Assembly (NCBI RefSeq): GCF_027158005.1
Contig: NZ_JAPVLQ010000013.1
Span: 1 to 41,752 of the forward strand
DNA from: Rhodococcus sp. H36-A4
Lineage (GTDB): Bacteria; Actinomycetota; Actinomycetes; Mycobacteriales; Mycobacteriaceae
Length of the DNA: 41,752 bases
Reading direction: 5' to 3'
Part shown: positions 1-8,125 of the stretch, piece by piece
Layout: every line of letters begins with the position of its first letter
How positions within the stretch are numbered: position 1 is the first letter of the stretch
Program-made: the position numbers and the translations under genes
The notes under the pieces: model-generated
Told to the model about the DNA's origin: nothing
What the model saw: only the letters and a program-made list of their open reading frames with translations
Databases searched by the model: none

Positions 1-143
1 TCGAGAGCAAGAAAGTCCCCTTCACCACCTGGGACGGCTGGTACCGCCTCGACGCCCACGAACGCAGCCTCGGCGAAACCGAAGGCCGCGAACGCGTCAA
101 GGTCGTCGAACGTGACCAGATGGTGGCAGCGTCGCAAGTTTAA
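1..143 (+). CDS. C-terminus of a ferredoxin--NADP reductase-like flavoprotein (partial)
   Basis: This open frame runs in from the left edge and stops at TAA 141-143, leaving 46 residues. The tail contains TWDGWYRLDAHERSLGE, then GRERVKVVERDQM. That pattern (aromatic-rich W.. LD.HE, G..GR.RVK and a final R-[DE]-x-M) is typical of the C-terminus of actinobacterial FprA/FprB-type NADPH-ferredoxin reductases, FAD enzymes that pass electrons from NADPH to ferredoxin. The catalytic and cofactor domains lie outside the window, so the call rests on the tail alone. A 129-bp gap separates it from the next gene. Confidence 0.55.
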   Translation, partial: ESKKVPFTTWDGWYRLDAHERSLGETEGRERVKVVERDQMVAASQV

Positions 144-272
144 CGACAGCGTGACGTTCAACTATGAAAGACCTTCGAATAGCATTGTCTTTCTTGGATA
201 TTCAATGCACCCAAGCTCAGCGACACCCTTCTTACCGAATCAGCCGGCAGTGCCGTCATTGGAGAGTCAATA

Positions 273-2060
273 GTGCGTGAGTTCTCAGTTCCTCAGTCGT
301 TCTCGATTCCGGCCGACGTGTCGATGGCCGACTCCGTGTTCCGCCATGCTGAGGAAGACCCCACATTCACGCCGTTCAAGCGGCGGTCGAACAGTGGATG
401 GATCGACGTCACCGCAGCTCAATTCGCGAAGCAAGTGTCCGCAACCGCAAAGGGTCTGATTGCGTCGGGGCTGAAGCTCGGCGACCGCGTCGCCATCCTC
501 TCTTCGACCCGCTACGAGTGGGTCGTTTTGGACTATGCCATCTGGACTGCCGGCGGATGCACTGTCTCGATTTACGAGACATCTTCGCCCGATCAGGCGC
601 AGTGGATCCTCGAGGATTCCGCGACGACGCTTCTCGTGGTCGAAACGACCAAGCATGCGGAGATCCACCAGGAAGTCACCGACGGCGCCGACGCCCTCCG
701 CGAGGTTCTGGTCATCGAATCGGGTGCGATCGACGAGCTCGCCAACCGCGGCTCCACAATCACCGACGAAGAACTGCACTCTCGTCGTCACCAGGTCACT
801 GCAGCCTCACCCGCGACCCTGATCTATACCTCCGGCACAACAGGACGCCCCAAGGGTGTCCAGCTGACGCATGCCAACTTCTATGCGCAAGCGGCCGTTT
901 GCCAGCTGGCGCTTCCGGATTCGATGATCCCGGGCAAGAAGACCCTGATGTTCCTGCCGCTCGCCCATGCGTTCGCGCGAGCGATCTCATTCGGCGCGTT
1001 CGAGTCGAAAGTAACCGTTGCCCACACCTCGGATTTGACGACGCTCCTCGACCAGTTCGCCGATTTCAAGCCCACCTTCATCCTCTCGGTGCCCCGCGTA
1101 TTCGAGAAGGTCTACAACTCGGCGCGCCAAAAGGCCGTGGACAACGGCAAGGCCGGTGTCTTCGACAGAGCAACAGCAACGGCAATCGAATACAGCGAAT
1201 CCCTCGAAAAGGGCGGCCCAGGAATAGCACTCAGGCTCAAGCACGCCATATTCGACAAGCTCGTCTATTCGAAACTGCGCTCAGCTCTCGGTGGCGAGTG
1301 CAAGCAAGCATTCTCCGGTGGCGCCGCGCTCGGCGCACGCCTAGGTCACTACTTCCGCGGCGTCGGCATCCCGATCTATGAGGGATACGGACTCACCGAA
1401 TCGAGCGCCGCCTTCAGCATCAACACTTCCAATGCGCAGCGCATCGGCACGGTAGGCAAACCGGTCGACGGCCACACCGCGCGTATCGCCGACGATGGCG
1501 AACTTCTCCTTCGCGGTCCGGTCGTATTTGCCGGCTACTGGAAGAACGAGAAGGCAACTGCCGAATCGATCATCGACGGTTGGTTCCACACCGGTGACCT
1601 CGGCTCGATCGACCATGAGGGATTCGTCTCGATCACCGGTCGTAAGAAGGAAATCATCGTCACCGCGGGTGGCAAGAACGTCGCACCGGCGGGCCTGGAA
1701 GATTCGATGCGCGCACACCCACTGATCAGCCAGTGCATCGTGGTCGGTGACGCCCAGCCGTTCATCGGCGCACTGATCACACTCGACCCGGAAACCTTGC
1801 CCGCTTGGGTCGAGCGGAACGGCCTTCCTCCCACCACGACAACCTCCGAGCTGGTGACCAATGCCGATTTGATCGCTGAAATCGACTCAGCCGTGGCGGA
1901 GGCGAACAAGAAAGTGTCCAACCCCGAAAAGATCAAGAAGTACACGATCCTCGAACGCGACTTCACCCAGGAGAGCGGCGAACTGACTCCGACACTCAAG
2001 CTCAAGCGCAACATAATCCACGAAGTTCACCGAGCCGACATCAGCGACCTGTATTCCTGA
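273..2060 (+). CDS. fadD15: Long-chain acyl-CoA synthetase, FadD15 type
   Basis: A 595-residue AMP-forming acyl-CoA synthetase (ANL superfamily), which activates fatty acids with ATP and CoA for lipid synthesis or beta-oxidation. The start MREFSVP matches the N-terminus of mycobacterial FadD15. The AMP-binding P-loop YTSGTTGRPKG is at residues 185-195, the adenine-binding YEGYGLTE motif is in the middle, and the C-terminal hinge has GRKKEIIVTAGGKNVAP. Length is normal for the family. The start is GTG at 273, preceded by GGAGAG (261-266) at good spacing. The chain length of the substrate cannot be read from sequence. No partner gene is adjacent, and a convergent gene follows. Confidence 0.92.
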   Translation: MREFSVPQSFSIPADVSMADSVFRHAEEDPTFTPFKRRSNSGWIDVTAAQFAKQVSATAKGLIASGLKLGDRVAILSSTRYEWVVLDYAIWTAGGCTVSIYETSSPDQAQWILEDSATTLLVVETTKHAEIHQEVTDGADALREVLVIESGAIDELANRGSTITDEELHSRRHQVTAASPATLIYTSGTTGRPKGVQLTHANFYAQAAVCQLALPDSMIPGKKTLMFLPLAHAFARAISFGAFESKVTVAHTSDLTTLLDQFADFKPTFILSVPRVFEKVYNSARQKAVDNGKAGVFDRATATAIEYSESLEKGGPGIALRLKHAIFDKLVYSKLRSALGGECKQAFSGGAALGARLGHYFRGVGIPIYEGYGLTESSAAFSINTSNAQRIGTVGKPVDGHTARIADDGELLLRGPVVFAGYWKNEKATAESIIDGWFHTGDLGSIDHEGFVSITGRKKEIIVTAGGKNVAPAGLEDSMRAHPLISQCIVVGDAQPFIGALITLDPETLPAWVERNGLPPTTTTSELVTNADLIAEIDSAVAEANKKVSNPEKIKKYTILERDFTQESGELTPTLKLKRNIIHEVHRADISDLYS

Positions 2061-2156
2061 CCCGTCGAGTCTGCCCAGTCGAATCCGAATCGCACCTGCG
2101 GCCTTCTGTCAGGTCGCCATCCTTGCGTGCCTCACTGCTTCCTAGCTGCTGCCTAT

Positions 2157-2453
2157 TCAGTGACGGTTGTGCACCCGGCGTCGTAGGCGCATAACACCAC
2201 TACCGAGGACTGCGATCAGAAAGCCTACGATCGCGGCTAGAAGTAGTGAAACGCCCTGGGCGACATCGAGGTTCAACCCGAGAAATTCGACGTGCGCCTT
2301 TTCTGTGTTTTGCAACACGAATATCACCAACGCGATCGCCAAAAATACAGCGGCAACTCCGGTGAGGATTCGCGTTGCGCTATGAGAGGAACGCGCCGCA
2401 GGTTGCGTAGAAGTTGTTGTGGTGGTCTCGGGCTGCTGAGGCCGTTCGTTCAT
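2157..2453 (-). CDS. LapA (DUF1049) domain small membrane protein
   Basis: A 98-residue protein. A Thr/Pro/Gln-rich, presumably cytoplasmic N-terminus (about 1-25) is followed by two transmembrane helices (about 30-47 and 66-86) and an Arg-rich tail (RLRRRVHNRH). FVLQNTEKAHVEFLGLNL between the helices is the signature of the LapA/DUF1049 family (lipopolysaccharide assembly protein A domain), common in actinobacteria, where its role is unknown. AAGGAG lies 6 bases before the ATG. It is the last gene of a minus-strand group that includes other stress/envelope genes, and it faces fadD15 tail to tail. Confidence 0.85.
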   Translation of the reverse strand: MNERPQQPETTTTTSTQPAARSSHSATRILTGVAAVFLAIALVIFVLQNTEKAHVEFLGLNLDVAQGVSLLLAAIVGFLIAVLGSGVMRLRRRVHNRH

Positions 2454-2565
2454 CGTGGCTCCTTGTCGAGGTGTCGATAGGTAGCTACCCGGCGGATGTA
2501 GAGGCGAAACCGACGCCTTTCACTTGAATGCGTTTCGGTGGACCGCTTCGATTCGGCGTCGAGCG

Positions 2566-2940
2566 TTATCGACTCAACACGCTCAACGACATCGACATGT
2601 AGATGACCATGGAGACCAACAAGGCCCACCCGGCTCCCTGCCAAATCGGCCAAGTGCCACCTTTGCGCCACACCCGATACGTCTGTACGAACGCGAACAA
2701 CCCGCCGACCAGCAACAGAGCGGACGGAACAACGAGAAGAATCGTTCGCTCGGGCTCGGCGCACACCGCAAACGCCGCGTCGCGACACTGACCCGAGTGC
2801 GGTCCCCAGACCGCCCACATGATGCATCCGACCATCACCACCAGCGCACTGACGATGACCGAGACGGTGAACAGGGCGGCACGGCGGACACCGCCAGACC
2901 CCCCGGGGTCATTCCATCGCTTTTCCACATCATCGGTCAT
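2566..2940 (-). CDS. Hypothetical membrane protein, three transmembrane segments
   Basis: A 124-residue protein of no family I recognise. After a hydrophilic start (TDDVEKRWNDPGG) there are three hydrophobic stretches: about residues 21-46 (ALFTVSVIVSALVVMVGCIMW), 70-90 (TILLVVPSALLLVGGLFAF) and 101-122 (WALLVSMVIYMSMSL). The first loop holds two cysteines (GQCRDAAFAVC) that could form an extracytoplasmic disulfide. ATG at 2940 is preferred over the in-frame TTG at 2949. It is probably transcribed with the neighbouring minus-strand genes; function unknown. Confidence 0.7.
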   Translation of the reverse strand: MTDDVEKRWNDPGGSGGVRRAALFTVSVIVSALVVMVGCIMWAVWGPHSGQCRDAAFAVCAEPERTILLVVPSALLLVGGLFAFVQTYRVWRKGGTWPIWQGAGWALLVSMVIYMSMSLSVLSR

Positions 2941-2988
2941 ACTTCCCAACCTAATCTCCCTGCTCGGTGGCGAGGTCGGGTTCGTGGA

Positions 2989-3197
2989 TCAGATCTTCGT
3001 CAACGCGCTGCCCTTGTGCATCGCAACGTGGTCGGTCTTGTCGCTCTTGATTTCGTACTGGGGTTCGTCCGGCTGCAGCGGCGGGTATGTCCCTTGTAAT
3101 CGACGTCTTCGGTGTGGACCCGCGTGATCGTGCCTTGCACGTACCCGGCTTCGGAGTTCCAACGCACGTGGTCGCCTACCGAGAACGTGGTTGCCAT
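2989..3197 (-). pseudogene. DUF2945 (HVA1/TUDOR-like) small protein gene split by a frameshift
   Basis: The reading frame from ATG 3197 gives MATTFSVGDHVRWNSEAG... up to VDYKGHTRRCS. The family's C-terminal half, DEPQYEIKSDKTDHVAMHKG, continues in another frame and stops at 2989. Joining the frames near 3070-3080 restores a complete protein of about 70 residues typical of DUF2945. A single missing base would explain the break. The ribosome site AGGGGGAGAG before the ATG is strong. The family consists of small SH3/TUDOR-like proteins of unknown role, often near stress genes. This is either a recent loss-of-function mutation or a sequencing error. Confidence 0.75.
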
Positions 3198-3397
3198 AAA
3201 CTCTCCCCCTCTTCAATGGGCGGGCGAGCACGCAACGGATCTCGGCTCGTCGCGCGCGGATATTCGTCGTCGTCGAGTGGTTCGTCTCGATGTTGTTCGA
3301 TCACATCGGTTGTCAAGCACTCCGGTGCCCCCGAGCCGAGGACCGAAAGCCACCACTCGTCACGATCCGGATTGCCCGGCCACAGCGCTGTTTCCAT
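3176..3397 (-). CDS. Small hypothetical protein with an N-terminal WP...DEWW motif
   Basis: A 73-residue hydrophilic protein, acidic in the middle and basic at the end. ATG 3397 is preceded by GAGGTG at about 8-9 bases; an in-frame GTG lies one codon upstream. It overlaps the DUF2945 start by 22 bases, suggesting translational coupling, and follows the Hsp20 gene by 45 bases. Its N-terminus METALWPGNPDRDEWW resembles that of the small protein encoded at 5663 on the other strand. No family recognised. It may belong to the stress group, but existence as a gene rests only on ribosome site, spacing and this similarity. Confidence 0.5.
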   Translation of the reverse strand: METALWPGNPDRDEWWLSVLGSGAPECLTTDVIEQHRDEPLDDDEYPRATSRDPLRARPPIEEGESLWQPRSR

Positions 3398-3442
3398 CAC
3401 AGATCACCTCGTTTCCGTAAACGGCGCGGTGCCGAATGTCCC

Positions 3443-3838
3443 TCAGGTGGAGTGAGTTTCGATCGATCGCTGCGATTCACCGCAGGCGATGTCGATCTTA
3501 CGGGGCTTTGCGCGTTCGGCGAGAGGAATCATCACCGACAGGACGCCGTTATCGTAGGTTGCCGAGATATTTTCAACATCGATTCCCTCACCCAGGGAAA
3601 CCTGACGGCGGAACGTACCGGCAAACCTGTCGGAGGAAATCCATTGCACACCATCGGATTCCGGCACAGTGCGATGCGCGGTGAGAGTAAGCGTGCCGCG
3701 GTCCACATCGACGTCGATCGAGCCAGGATCGACACCGGGTAGGTCAGCGCTCAGAATGTAGCGATCGTCGACCTTGTACAGGTCCATGGGCATGAACCGT
3801 GGAACACGGCCCGAGCCGCTCGATGCTCCGAGCAACAT
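3443..3838 (-). CDS. Hsp20 / alpha-crystallin small heat-shock protein
   Basis: About 131 residues. The alpha-crystallin domain is clear: VDDRYILSADLPGVDP, then DVDRGTLTLTAHR, a beta-sandwich core ending with YDNGVLSVMIPLAE, and a C-terminal RAKPRKIDI tail carrying the conserved basic/IxI-type end. Such proteins are ATP-independent chaperones that hold unfolding proteins under heat or oxidative stress; this subgroup includes the mycobacterial 18-kDa antigen. ATG 3838 is the first ordinary start in frame, but no good ribosome site precedes it and relatives have about 10-15 more N-terminal residues, so the start is uncertain. It lies 65 bases after the MurE-like gene. Confidence 0.88.
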   Translation of the reverse strand: MLLGASSGSGRVPRFMPMDLYKVDDRYILSADLPGVDPGSIDVDVDRGTLTLTAHRTVPESDGVQWISSDRFAGTFRRQVSLGEGIDVENISATYDNGVLSVMIPLAERAKPRKIDIACGESQRSIETHST

Positions 3839-3903
3839 GCTGTACGACAGCGCAGCCGAGAGTTCAGCGCGAGTAGTCCACCGAAGACAACGAACCCGAG
3901 AAT

Positions 3904-5433
3904 CTACGACCGCATGACTCCCGTCGAGCAGGATTGCAGTGCAGCCAGCAGTTCTTCGCGGTCGTCGAACGGCAGGACAGTGTCGCCGAATACTTGTTCG
4001 GTATCGCATCCACGCCCGGCCACGACAATCACGTCACCGGGCTGCGCGTTGGCTACGGCCAGATCGAAAGCGCGTCGACGGTCGGGTTCGACGACGACCA
4101 TGGCGGACTGCGCTGCGACGGCGCCGGCGGCGACCTCGTTACGAATGCCTGCTGCGTCTTCGGAGTAGGAGCTTTCGTCACTGACGATCACCAGGTCGGC
4201 CAGCTCAGCGGCAGTTGCGCCGAGTGGGAACCGTTTGCTTGGGTCTCGGTCATCGGTGGCGCCGACGACCACGATCACGCGTCCGGTGGTCAGGGTTCGC
4301 AAATACGGTAGTAGCTGGCGTTGACCTGCCGTGTTGTGCATGTAGTCGACAAGAGCGAGGAACGGTTGCCCGGCATCGATGCGTTCGAGCCGGCCCGGCA
4401 CCGACGACACCCGTTCGAAACCGAGGACTGCCGACCCGAGATCTTTACCGTTCGCCGCGAGCAAAGACATGGCTGCCAGCGCGTTGTGAACCTGATGCGG
4501 ACCGAGCAGGGGAAGACGAATGTCGAAGCTACCGTGAGGCGTTCGTGCGGTGAACGAAGTCCCCGATACCGTGCACTCGATGGCGTCGCCGAAGATCTCG
4601 GCTCGAGTATCGGTGGCGGACCAAGTCCAGCAGGGTATTTCGATGGTGGCTGCGAGTCGACGGCCGTAGTCGTCATCGATCCCGATCGCCGCCGCCGCCG
4701 CTCGCTGCGGTGTGAACAGTTCCGATTTCACCGCAAAGTACTTCTCCATGGAGCCGTGGAAATCAAGGTGGTCGGAAGACAGATTGGTAAAGCCCACAGC
4801 AGCGAATCGGGTGCCGTCGATCCGCCGATGCGCAACAGCGTGCGAGGACACTTCCATCACTGCGGCAGTTGCGCCTTCGTCACGAAAACGTGCGAGTGTT
4901 TTCTGCAGCAGAGCCGCCTCCGGCGTGGTCCGGGTCGCCGGGAAAACACCACCCGGACCGGAGATCGAGATACCCGTAAGAGTCCCGACCTTCTCGCCTG
5001 CAGCGATGAGGGCCGCGTTCAGCAGGTAGGTCGTGCTCGTTTTGCCGTTGGTGCCGGTGACTCCGTAGACGTCCATTGCCTGCGACGGATAGGAGTGGAT
5101 ACGTGCGCTGACCGGTCCTGCGCATCGTCGCGGATCATGGACGACGACCGTAGGCAAGATCGCGCCGGCACGATCGGAGACCGCCGCGACGGCGCCGCGG
5201 GCACATGCTTGGGCTTCGAAATCGAGCCCATGTGCATGTGCGCCGGGTAGCGCCAAATACAGATCTCCCGGTTCCGCGGCACGTGAATCGGTGCAGACTC
5301 CGGTAAAAGTGACAGCCGCACTAGAGGGGACCGAGGCGTCGAGCCACTCGGCCAATTCGACGAGAGTGAAGGCCGGTTGGGCCGACATCAGGTCGGGAAG
5401 GGGCCGCGGGGTACCGCTGCACGACATCGTCAC
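3904..5433 (-). CDS. MurE-like Mur ligase with altered substrate motif
   Basis: A 509-residue ATP-dependent ligase of the Mur family, built like MurE (UDP-MurNAc-tripeptide synthetase). It has an N-terminal UMP-binding-like domain (CTDSRAAEPGDLYLA), the P-loop GVTGTNGKTST at about 124-134, MEVSSHAVAHRR, NLSSDHLDFHG and the lysine of YFAVK that is carbamylated in MurE. The C-terminal domain has PGRLERI. The usual MurE substrate signature DNPR is absent; the aligned stretch reads SDESSYSED. DYAHTPD is DYMHNTA, and GKGHE is GRGCD. It is therefore probably not the housekeeping MurE, and its amino-acid or peptide substrate is unknown. GTG start at 5433 follows GAGGGGG. It is upstream of and close to hsp20. 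Confidence 0.85.
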   Translation of the reverse strand: MTMSCSGTPRPLPDLMSAQPAFTLVELAEWLDASVPSSAAVTFTGVCTDSRAAEPGDLYLALPGAHAHGLDFEAQACARGAVAAVSDRAGAILPTVVVHDPRRCAGPVSARIHSYPSQAMDVYGVTGTNGKTSTTYLLNAALIAAGEKVGTLTGISISGPGGVFPATRTTPEAALLQKTLARFRDEGATAAVMEVSSHAVAHRRIDGTRFAAVGFTNLSSDHLDFHGSMEKYFAVKSELFTPQRAAAAAIGIDDDYGRRLAATIEIPCWTWSATDTRAEIFGDAIECTVSGTSFTARTPHGSFDIRLPLLGPHQVHNALAAMSLLAANGKDLGSAVLGFERVSSVPGRLERIDAGQPFLALVDYMHNTAGQRQLLPYLRTLTTGRVIVVVGATDDRDPSKRFPLGATAAELADLVIVSDESSYSEDAAGIRNEVAAGAVAAQSAMVVVEPDRRRAFDLAVANAQPGDVIVVAGRGCDTEQVFGDTVLPFDDREELLAALQSCSTGVMRS

Positions 5434-5525
5434 TCTTTACCCCCTCTATAACATGCGCAAACAATCCGGAAGCACCCCGTCAGGAACGAATCTCCAGCAC
5501 GGTGAAGTTCCAGATGCGGTGGTGT

Positions 5526-5546
5526 CCTACGCGCCATGGGCGTAGG
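5526..5546. promoter_or_regulatory. Perfect inverted repeat upstream of the MurE-like gene
   Basis: CCTACGC (5526-5532) and GCGTAGG (5540-5546) form a perfect 7-bp stem with a 7-base loop. GTGT and ACAC further out (5522-5525 and 5551-5554) add a weaker outer match. It lies about 95 bases before the MurE-like start and about 115 bases before the small plus-strand gene at 5663, between two divergent units. This position fits an operator better than a terminator, and there is no T-run. Function is inferred. Confidence 0.35.
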
Positions 5547-5662
5547 TTGGACACATATCGCTTAAGCCGTCAGGCGTATTGACCGTGCAGATACCGCAGT
5601 CAATCAGTAACTCGAATTCGCTGCGGCACTTCTCGATTAACTGATGCAGCGGAGGGTCGTTG

Positions 5663-5845
5663 ATGGAACCGATCGTGTGGCCGAGAACAGATTCGATGGA
5701 CGACTGGTGGAAGGGCGTGATGGCCCACGAGGACGTCGGGCATGCGCCCACTCGCAGCTACCCGCCGGACTCGGCCATGGACGCCACTCACCCTCAGGCA
5801 CACCCGATGGCAAGTACCCACCCCAAACCCCGTCGAGCAAGTTGA
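5663..5845 (+). CDS. Small hypothetical protein with an N-terminal WP...DDWW motif
   Basis: A 60-residue protein starting MEPIVWPRTDSMDDWWKG, rich in His, Pro and Met toward the C-terminus. ATG 5663 has an excellent ribosome site, GGAGGG (5651-5656), six bases upstream. The N-terminus shares the ME-x3-WP-x4-D-[DE]-WW pattern with the minus-strand small protein at 3176-3397. The C-terminal half is low complexity and could be variable. It is 44 bases upstream of the UvrA-like pseudogene. No known family recognised. Confidence 0.45.
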   Translation: MEPIVWPRTDSMDDWWKGVMAHEDVGHAPTRSYPPDSAMDATHPQAHPMASTHPKPRRAS

Positions 5846-5889
5846 CCGCGTAACGGACGAATATAGCCACCCGCGCTACTGTCGGGACG

Positions 5890-7312
5890 ATGACGGACGC
5901 ATCGTGGGACGGGTACGTGCGCGTTCGCGGCGCTACCGAGCACAACCTGGCAGCAGTAGATGTCGATATCCCCCGCAACGCGTTCGTCGCGTTCACTGGC
6001 GTGTCGGGATCAGGCAAGTCCTCGTTGGCGTTCAGCACCTTGTATGCCGAAGCTCAACGACGCTACTTCGAGTCGGTGGCCCGTACCGCCCGTCGGCTCC
6101 TGCAGCAGGTGGGCGCACAGCACGTTGCTTCGATCACCGGACTACCCCTGCCGTAACGCTGCAGCAACGCCGAGGCGCGCCCAGTTCACGCTCCAGCGTC
6201 GGCACGATCACCACTTTGTCGAACCTGCTGCGGATGCTTTACTCCCGAGCCGGTACCTACCCGGATGGGGCGTCACGTCTCGAGGCGGAATCGTTCTCCC
6301 CCAACACCGTCGCCGGAGTATGCCCGCGATGCGGCGGGCTCGGCGTCTTCCGCGACGTGACAACGGAGCTGCTGGTTCCCGACCCTTCGCTGAGCATCCG
6401 TGGACGAACTGTCCGCCGGCCTGCATCCGGCCGACGCCGAACCGCTGCTCGACGTGTTGGATCGGCTGAAGAAATCCGGCAACTCACTGTTCGTCGTCGA
6501 GCACGATATGGATGTGGTCCGACGGGCCGACTGGGTGGTCGATATCGGACCTGCTGCAGGTGAAGGCGGTGGCCGGTTGCTGTACAGCGGCCCGGTGGCC
6601 GGGCTCGAGCAGATCGAGGAGTCGGTTACCGGGCACCATCTGTTCGGGCGTGCAGAGTCCCCTCGTCGTCAGGCGCGACCGACCCGAGGCTGGCTCACTC
6701 TGGCCGGCGTCACCCGCCATAACCTGCGCGGGTTGTCCTTGCAATTCCCCTCGGCGGTGCTGACCGCGGTGACCGGCGTGTCGGGGTCTGGGAAGTCGAC
6801 ACTCGTCATCCAAGTCTTGTTCGAGGTGGCGCGTCATCGACTCGATACCGCTACGGATGAGGACGACGCGCGGATCGAGATCGACGTGGCCGACGTCGAC
6901 GGGTTCGAGGAGTTCAACCGGTGGTCCGCGTGGATCAGCGCCCCATCGGCCGTACACCCCGCTCGACACTGGCCACCTACGTCGGAATGTTCGACATCGT
7001 CCGCAAACTGTTCGCCGACACCGACGAGGCAAAGGCCCGCGGCTGGGCGCCCGGCCGGTTCTCCTTCAACGTCCCCGAAGGACGCTGCCCGACCTCATGC
7101 GCCAGCTCCACCGCCTGGTCGACGCAGGCAATACCGTCGCGATGGTGGAACACGACCTGGACGCCATTGCCTCTGCCGACTGGGTCATCGACCTCGGACC
7201 CGGCGGTGGGGACAAGGGCGGCACCGTGGTCGCAACGGGGACACCGACCGAGGTGGCCGCGTCTACGGACAGCATCACGGGCCCTTACTTGGCTCGACGG
7301 CTGCACTCCTGA
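5890..7312 (+). pseudogene. UvrA-like ABC ATPase pseudogene (frameshifts and two large internal deletions)
   Basis: Fragments in different frames read in the order of a UvrA-like (class III UvrA, drug-resistance type) protein. They are an intact start with Walker [10 protein letters not shown] (frame from 5890); after a frameshift near 6145-6155, a stretch with LSNLLRMLYSRAGTYP and the zinc-knuckle piece VCPRCGGLG; and, after a junction near 6395-6400, DELSAGLHPADAEPLLDVL, FVVEHDMDVVRRADW and the second Walker [11 protein letters not shown] further frameshift near 6915 leads to [14 protein letters not shown] and PEGRCPT. A second deletion near 7090 joins this to [21 protein letters not shown]. 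Both ABC signature (LSGGE-type) regions are missing. A full homolog would be about 750-800 residues, so roughly 40 percent is lost and the gene cannot make a working ATPase. Confidence 0.88.
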
Positions 7313-7334
7313 TCCGGAGAAAACGCGGCCTGAC

Positions 7335-8090
7335 ATGATCGGCTACATGATCGAATCCCCGTCCGTCGAGCAATTCCGCCGGTTGGCTCAGTCGTCGCCG
7401 TGGCGCTGGACGACAGTCGAGTTCGAATTCGTCCCTCCCCGTCAAACTTCCGCCGTGCACGCCTGGATTCGACGCCCCGGATCTCTGCGGGTGGAGACCG
7501 CCGACGGCGAGATCGACGAACTCTGCTGTGCAACAGATCCTTTCGCAGGAACGACGACAGTGTACTCGGACGGGATATCGCGGCAGCCCGAGACGAAGTG
7601 GGCCGCGGACGTGACTCCGGTGTTCGACGTCGACGGACTGGTATCGGCGCTGCCATCCGTGACAGATTCGTGGCTGGTGGACTGGGATGACCCGTTCTAC
7701 CAGAACTATCGGTGGATCGCGATGCTCAACCCGATCGAGCTCACCCGATCGGCCCACGACCATGAGTCCACGACGACGGTCACGGAACTGTCCGACGCGC
7801 AGATCGTGGACCACCACGGCCGACCGGCTTGGCAGGTGATCGCCCGCACCACGGACGAATACGACGCCCGATGCGAATGCTGCCCCCTACTGAACGGGCA
7901 CTTCGACTACGAGACCGATCATTGGGTTTCGGGACCTCCGGTGACCGTGCGCCTCGACGCCCAAACCGGCATCTGCGTCTACGTCGGCCCAGCGCCGGAA
8001 AATCCTACATACGAGTGCGATCTCGATCTGAAGATCATCGCCGTCGACGCTCGAATGGACGACGACCTGTTCGTCCGAGCAGGCCGCTAG
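7335..8090 (+). CDS. Conserved hypothetical protein (about 250 residues)
   Basis: A 251-residue soluble acidic protein with no family I recognise. It has no signal peptide or membrane segment. Notable pieces are [12 protein letters not shown] near the N-terminus, [12 protein letters not shown], a Trp/Tyr-rich centre ([18 protein letters not shown]) and a Cys cluster [13 protein letters not shown] (residues [11 protein letters not shown]) near 180 that might bind metal. The C-terminus resembles lipoprotein-like beta proteins ([16 protein letters not shown]). ATG 7335 or ATG 7347 could be the start; neither has a strong ribosome site. It lies just after the UvrA-like pseudogene and may once have been co-transcribed with it. 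Confidence 0.65.
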   Translation: MIGYMIESPSVEQFRRLAQSSPWRWTTVEFEFVPPRQTSAVHAWIRRPGSLRVETADGEIDELCCATDPFAGTTTVYSDGISRQPETKWAADVTPVFDVDGLVSALPSVTDSWLVDWDDPFYQNYRWIAMLNPIELTRSAHDHESTTTVTELSDAQIVDHHGRPAWQVIARTTDEYDARCECCPLLNGHFDYETDHWVSGPPVTVRLDAQTGICVYVGPAPENPTYECDLDLKIIAVDARMDDDLFVRAGR

Positions 8091-8125
8091 TGGATCAGTT
8101 CGAGTGATGTACCCGTGCCCCAGCT

